Source: Spirochaetaceae bacterium (GTDB lineage: Bacteria; Spirochaetota; Spirochaetia; Treponematales; Breznakiellaceae). From it: a DNA stretch of 13,524 bases. How positions within the stretch are numbered: the stretch's first letter is position 1; each line of letters starts with the position of its first letter. The notes under the pieces are model-generated. The model did not search any database. It saw only the letters and a program-made list of their open reading frames with translations, and was not told the origin of the DNA. The DNA is taken from positions 1 to 13,524 of the forward strand of contig JAISZQ010000008.1 in NCBI GenBank assembly GCA_031269165.1, in the 5' to 3' direction. The translations under genes were made by a program, and so were the position numbers. This document shows positions 11,260-13,524 of this stretch, in pieces.

Positions 11260-13257
11260 TTAATTGCCGGTCCCTTGTGCCGCTTTCCCTGTCGGCTGAA
11301 TGGCCGCAAGTTCCCGAACACCGTTGAGAAATTCGTCGTCTTGGGCAAGCGTGGCTATGGGTGCGGGAAGCCGCCACGTCCAGTTGAACGCGCTGTAGGT
11401 GCCGGGAATGTTGACCCGTTCTGTCGAAGGGTCGTTGGCGTACCAGCGGGACGAGAGGTGCAACAGGTCTTGGATCTGGAAGACGCGGAAGCGGGAGGCG
11501 GCCCCGGCGACTTTGCGCAACAGGGTACGGGCGGTTCCGGGGTTGTAGACGCGGGGGAGGGAAGGCGCGCCGATGAATGCGACAAAGGCGTTCTGATCGG
11601 CTTCCGTGTCCCACCATTCGCGGAGGGTGGAGCTGTCGTGGACGGCCGGGGTGCAGACAGACAACTCAGGGTAATCCTCGAACGGAATGTACGGCTGGCC
11701 TCCTTGTTCCCATTGGCGGGTCCAGCGGACAACGCGAAGGCCGAGAATGTTCAAGGCGGCAAGCGTTTTCGGCACGCAGTCGGGCACCGCGCCCAAATCT
11801 TCCGCGCAGGCAAGCATCGTGGTCGAACGGGTGAGCGTTTCGAGCAGTTTCCGGCCCTCCTGTTCCCAGAGCAGTTCTGAACGCTTGTCCCTTTCCCGCA
11901 ACAACGCCTCGAGCCCGGCCTTTTCATCGTCCGACAACGAAGCCCATGCGCGGGTTTCGCGGTATGACCACGTGGGAAAGTACGCGCCCCGGCGGTATTC
12001 GAGAAAGAGCCGGTCGCTCCACGCATGGAGAAGACAATCGCGGGCATGGCTTGAAATGGGTAACGCGGCAATATCCTTTTCACCGTGGATGCAATCCTTG
12101 AAAAGCCACAACTCTTCGCTACCGATCCGGTCAAGCACGGTGTCCAAGATCCGTTGCGCCTCTTCCCGCGAACCGCCGACCGCATCCCAAACCTCGTCCG
12201 TTCGGATATGAGGCCGGGAAAGCCAGCGAATCCGGCCCTCGTCAAACTTGAGTTTCGTTAAATCGGCGGTCTTTACCGGAATGTACGGAATGAATCGACC
12301 CAGTTTCGCGCCCACATCGGCACAACTTGATGCCCAAATCCTGAAAAACCCCAAAACATGGTCGATGCGGTAGGCGTTATAGTACTTTGAGGCCGTTTCA
12401 AGCCGCTTCTTCCACCACGCATAGCCGTCTTCCTCCTGATGTTCCCAGTTGTAGGTGGGAAAGCCCCAGTTTTGCCCGTCCGGCGCATACATATCGGGCG
12501 GCGCACCCGCCGAAAGATCCCGGTTAAAAATCTCAGGATATTCCCACACGTCGGCGGAATCCTCGTTCATGAGGATCGGGATGTCGCCTTCAAGCAGAAT
12601 CCCCGCGTCCGCCACAGCCTTCGCCGCCGCCGAAAATTGCTGGTCGGCAATCACTTGGAGCCACGCCCAGAAGAGATGATCCTCCCGAAATGCGGGATCC
12701 GCCCATGCCGCCTCAACACTCGTGCCGCCGCCGTTACGATCCGCCTTGTTCCAATCCTTCCAACCCCTCTGCCCGTTGGCATCTTTGAGACGGCGGTACA
12801 CCGCGTAACCCTTCACCCAGCCGTTGTGCCCGATCCACGTGCCCAGCACCCCCGCAGGAGCCGCCGACAGGACAATCGCCTCCTTGTTCGCGTCAAAAAT
12901 CGCGCGGAGGAGCCTTATCTTTGCCCCGGTTATCTCGTAGTAGTCAAACCGCTCATATTTTTCAAAGCGTTTCCCCAGCGCGTCAATCTCCGCCCGAAAC
13001 GCTGCCGCTTCGGGGATCGCGCCGATCTTGATGTAGAGCGGGTTGAGCGCAAACGCCGAAATCGAACTGTACGGCGAACTCTCGTACCCGGTATCGTTGA
13101 CCGGCAATAACTGGATAAGCGTCACCCCGGACTTCGCGCACAGCCCGGCAAACTCGGCAAGGTCAGGATATTCGCCTACCCCAACACTGTCTTTCCCGCG
13201 CAACGCCCCCAACGGAACCGCCGCCCCGACACGCCTCTTGGTAAAATCGATACTCAT
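11260..13257 (-). CDS. malQ: 4-alpha-glucanotransferase (amylomaltase, GH77)
   Basis: Transfers alpha-1,4-glucan segments between maltodextrins and releases glucose; cytoplasmic, in glycogen or maltodextrin metabolism. 665 residues, close to the long E. coli-type MalQ and longer than the ~500-residue Thermus form. N-terminus has the typical RVGAAVPLGALRGKDSVGVGEYPDL and LIQLLPVNDTGYESSPYSSISAFALNPLYI. The three catalytic carboxylates are all present: nucleophile D299 in YRIDHVLGFFR, acid/base E486 in ACAEDLGAVP, and D541 in HDSSTLREWW. The ATG at 13257 fits the family start. AGGA lies only 2-3 bases upstream of it, and a good promoter has its -10 eight bases away. It converges on the upstream membrane transferase with a 42-base gap. 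No other sugar genes are adjacent. Confidence 0.95.
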   Translation of the reverse strand: MSIDFTKRRVGAAVPLGALRGKDSVGVGEYPDLAEFAGLCAKSGVTLIQLLPVNDTGYESSPYSSISAFALNPLYIKIGAIPEAAAFRAEIDALGKRFEKYERFDYYEITGAKIRLLRAIFDANKEAIVLSAAPAGVLGTWIGHNGWVKGYAVYRRLKDANGQRGWKDWNKADRNGGGTSVEAAWADPAFREDHLFWAWLQVIADQQFSAAAKAVADAGILLEGDIPILMNEDSADVWEYPEIFNRDLSAGAPPDMYAPDGQNWGFPTYNWEHQEEDGYAWWKKRLETASKYYNAYRIDHVLGFFRIWASSCADVGAKLGRFIPYIPVKTADLTKLKFDEGRIRWLSRPHIRTDEVWDAVGGSREEAQRILDTVLDRIGSEELWLFKDCIHGEKDIAALPISSHARDCLLHAWSDRLFLEYRRGAYFPTWSYRETRAWASLSDDEKAGLEALLRERDKRSELLWEQEGRKLLETLTRSTTMLACAEDLGAVPDCVPKTLAALNILGLRVVRWTRQWEQGGQPYIPFEDYPELSVCTPAVHDSSTLREWWDTEADQNAFVAFIGAPSLPRVYNPGTARTLLRKVAGAASRFRVFQIQDLLHLSSRWYANDPSTERVNIPGTYSAFNWTWRLPAPIATLAQDDEFLNGVRELAAIQPTGKAAQGTGN

Positions 13258-13265
13258 TTCCTACC

Positions 13266-13294
13266 ATAATATACCAAATTTGCACCGCCGTCAA
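13266..13294 (-). promoter_or_regulatory. malQ promoter, very short leader
   Basis: Minus strand: -35 TTGACG (13289-13294, 5/6), 17-base spacer, -10 TATTAT (13266-13271, 5/6), then eight bases to the malQ ATG at 13257. A start seven bases downstream of the -10 leaves a leader of at most a couple of bases. The region 13295-13378 upstream shows nothing recognisable. Confidence 0.65.
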
Positions 13295-13378
13295 CCCGTA
13301 TTTTTTTATCGGACTCTGTTCATCTTTACCACGGTAACTTTGCGGCATGACGTTTTCATCTTTCGTCCCATTTAGTAA

Positions 13379-13524
13379 GAGCCTGTTCAAAAACCCTGCG
13401 AGACGCAACCCTCCGCTGTGATTCGGTCGCGGGCTTTGCCCGCTTCTGGAGTTTCGGGCGGGGCGGGCAAACAGTCGCAGGGCTTCGCCCTGCTTCTTGC
13501 CTACGCCCCGCTTGTTCCGAAACT
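13379..13524 (-). mobile_element. Repeat family copy E (partial, runs off the window)
   Basis: Opens with GAGCCTGTTCAAAAACCC, and its first 47 bases match the right end of copy A in inverse orientation, through CAACCCTCCGCTGTGATTCGG. Beyond about 13426 the sequence differs from the other copies. It contains two palindromes, GCGGGCTTTGCCCGC (13429-13443) and GCAGGGCTTCGCCCTGC (13477-13493). The other end, and any gene carried inside, is outside the window, so this could be a long relative (even a parent insertion sequence) rather than another short copy. Confidence 0.6.

Noticed and set aside
11687..12211. Plus-strand frames across malQ
   Set aside because: Antisense shadows of a gene with all three GH77 catalytic residues.

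Overview
The window is a GC-rich bacterial chromosome segment. The gene set is a BMP-family nucleoside-type ABC importer, an HD-GYP phosphodiesterase with a PAS-like sensor, TsaB, a GH77 4-alpha-glucanotransferase and a membrane-anchored alkaline-phosphatase-superfamily transferase. This resembles a spirochaete, perhaps Treponema-like, but that is inference from gene content and no marker in the window settles it. No phage genes, transposase or CRISPR array are visible. What is unusual is the density of small structured repeats between genes and inside gene ends.

Layout. Positions 1-185: start of a leftward gene with a near-consensus promoter and a 12-base G:C homopolymer that currently closes its reading frame. 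338-1129 (-): HAD-IIA phosphatase. 1253-1587: inverted-repeat element A, with a second element nested inside it. 1545-6397 (-): the importer, transcribed leftward as binding protein, ATPase, permease 1 and permease 2. The last three genes overlap by 11 and 8 bases. A 345-base gap with tandem hairpin repeats separates the binding protein from the ATPase. 6610-6823: repeat B. 6843-6916 (-): tRNA-Arg(CCG), divergent from tsaB (6937-7665, +). tsaB overlaps the HD-GYP gene (7650-8852, +). 8872-9148 and 9187-9410: repeats C and D. 9358-11217 (+): phosphatase/transferase-like membrane protein, whose only visible start codons lie in repeat D. 11260-13257 (-): malQ with a good promoter. 13379-13524: end of repeat E, running off the window.

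The importer is the one clear functional unit: a periplasmic binding protein that appears to lack the lipobox cysteine, one ATPase with two nucleotide-binding domains, and two permeases. tsaB and the HD-GYP gene are probably translationally coupled. malQ, the HAD enzyme and the membrane transferase are single genes with no obvious link to the rest.

The best lead is the repeat family A-E. Copies B, C and D share a two-level stem whose arms change in compensating ways at several positions, which argues for selection on structure, either RNA or cruciform DNA. Individual copies also carry different short palindromes, mostly with 7-bp arms. Several genes have an end inside a repeat. A second pattern is a -10 box only 6-8 bases from the ATG (HAD gene, tsaB, malQ), suggesting leaderless or nearly leaderless mRNAs.
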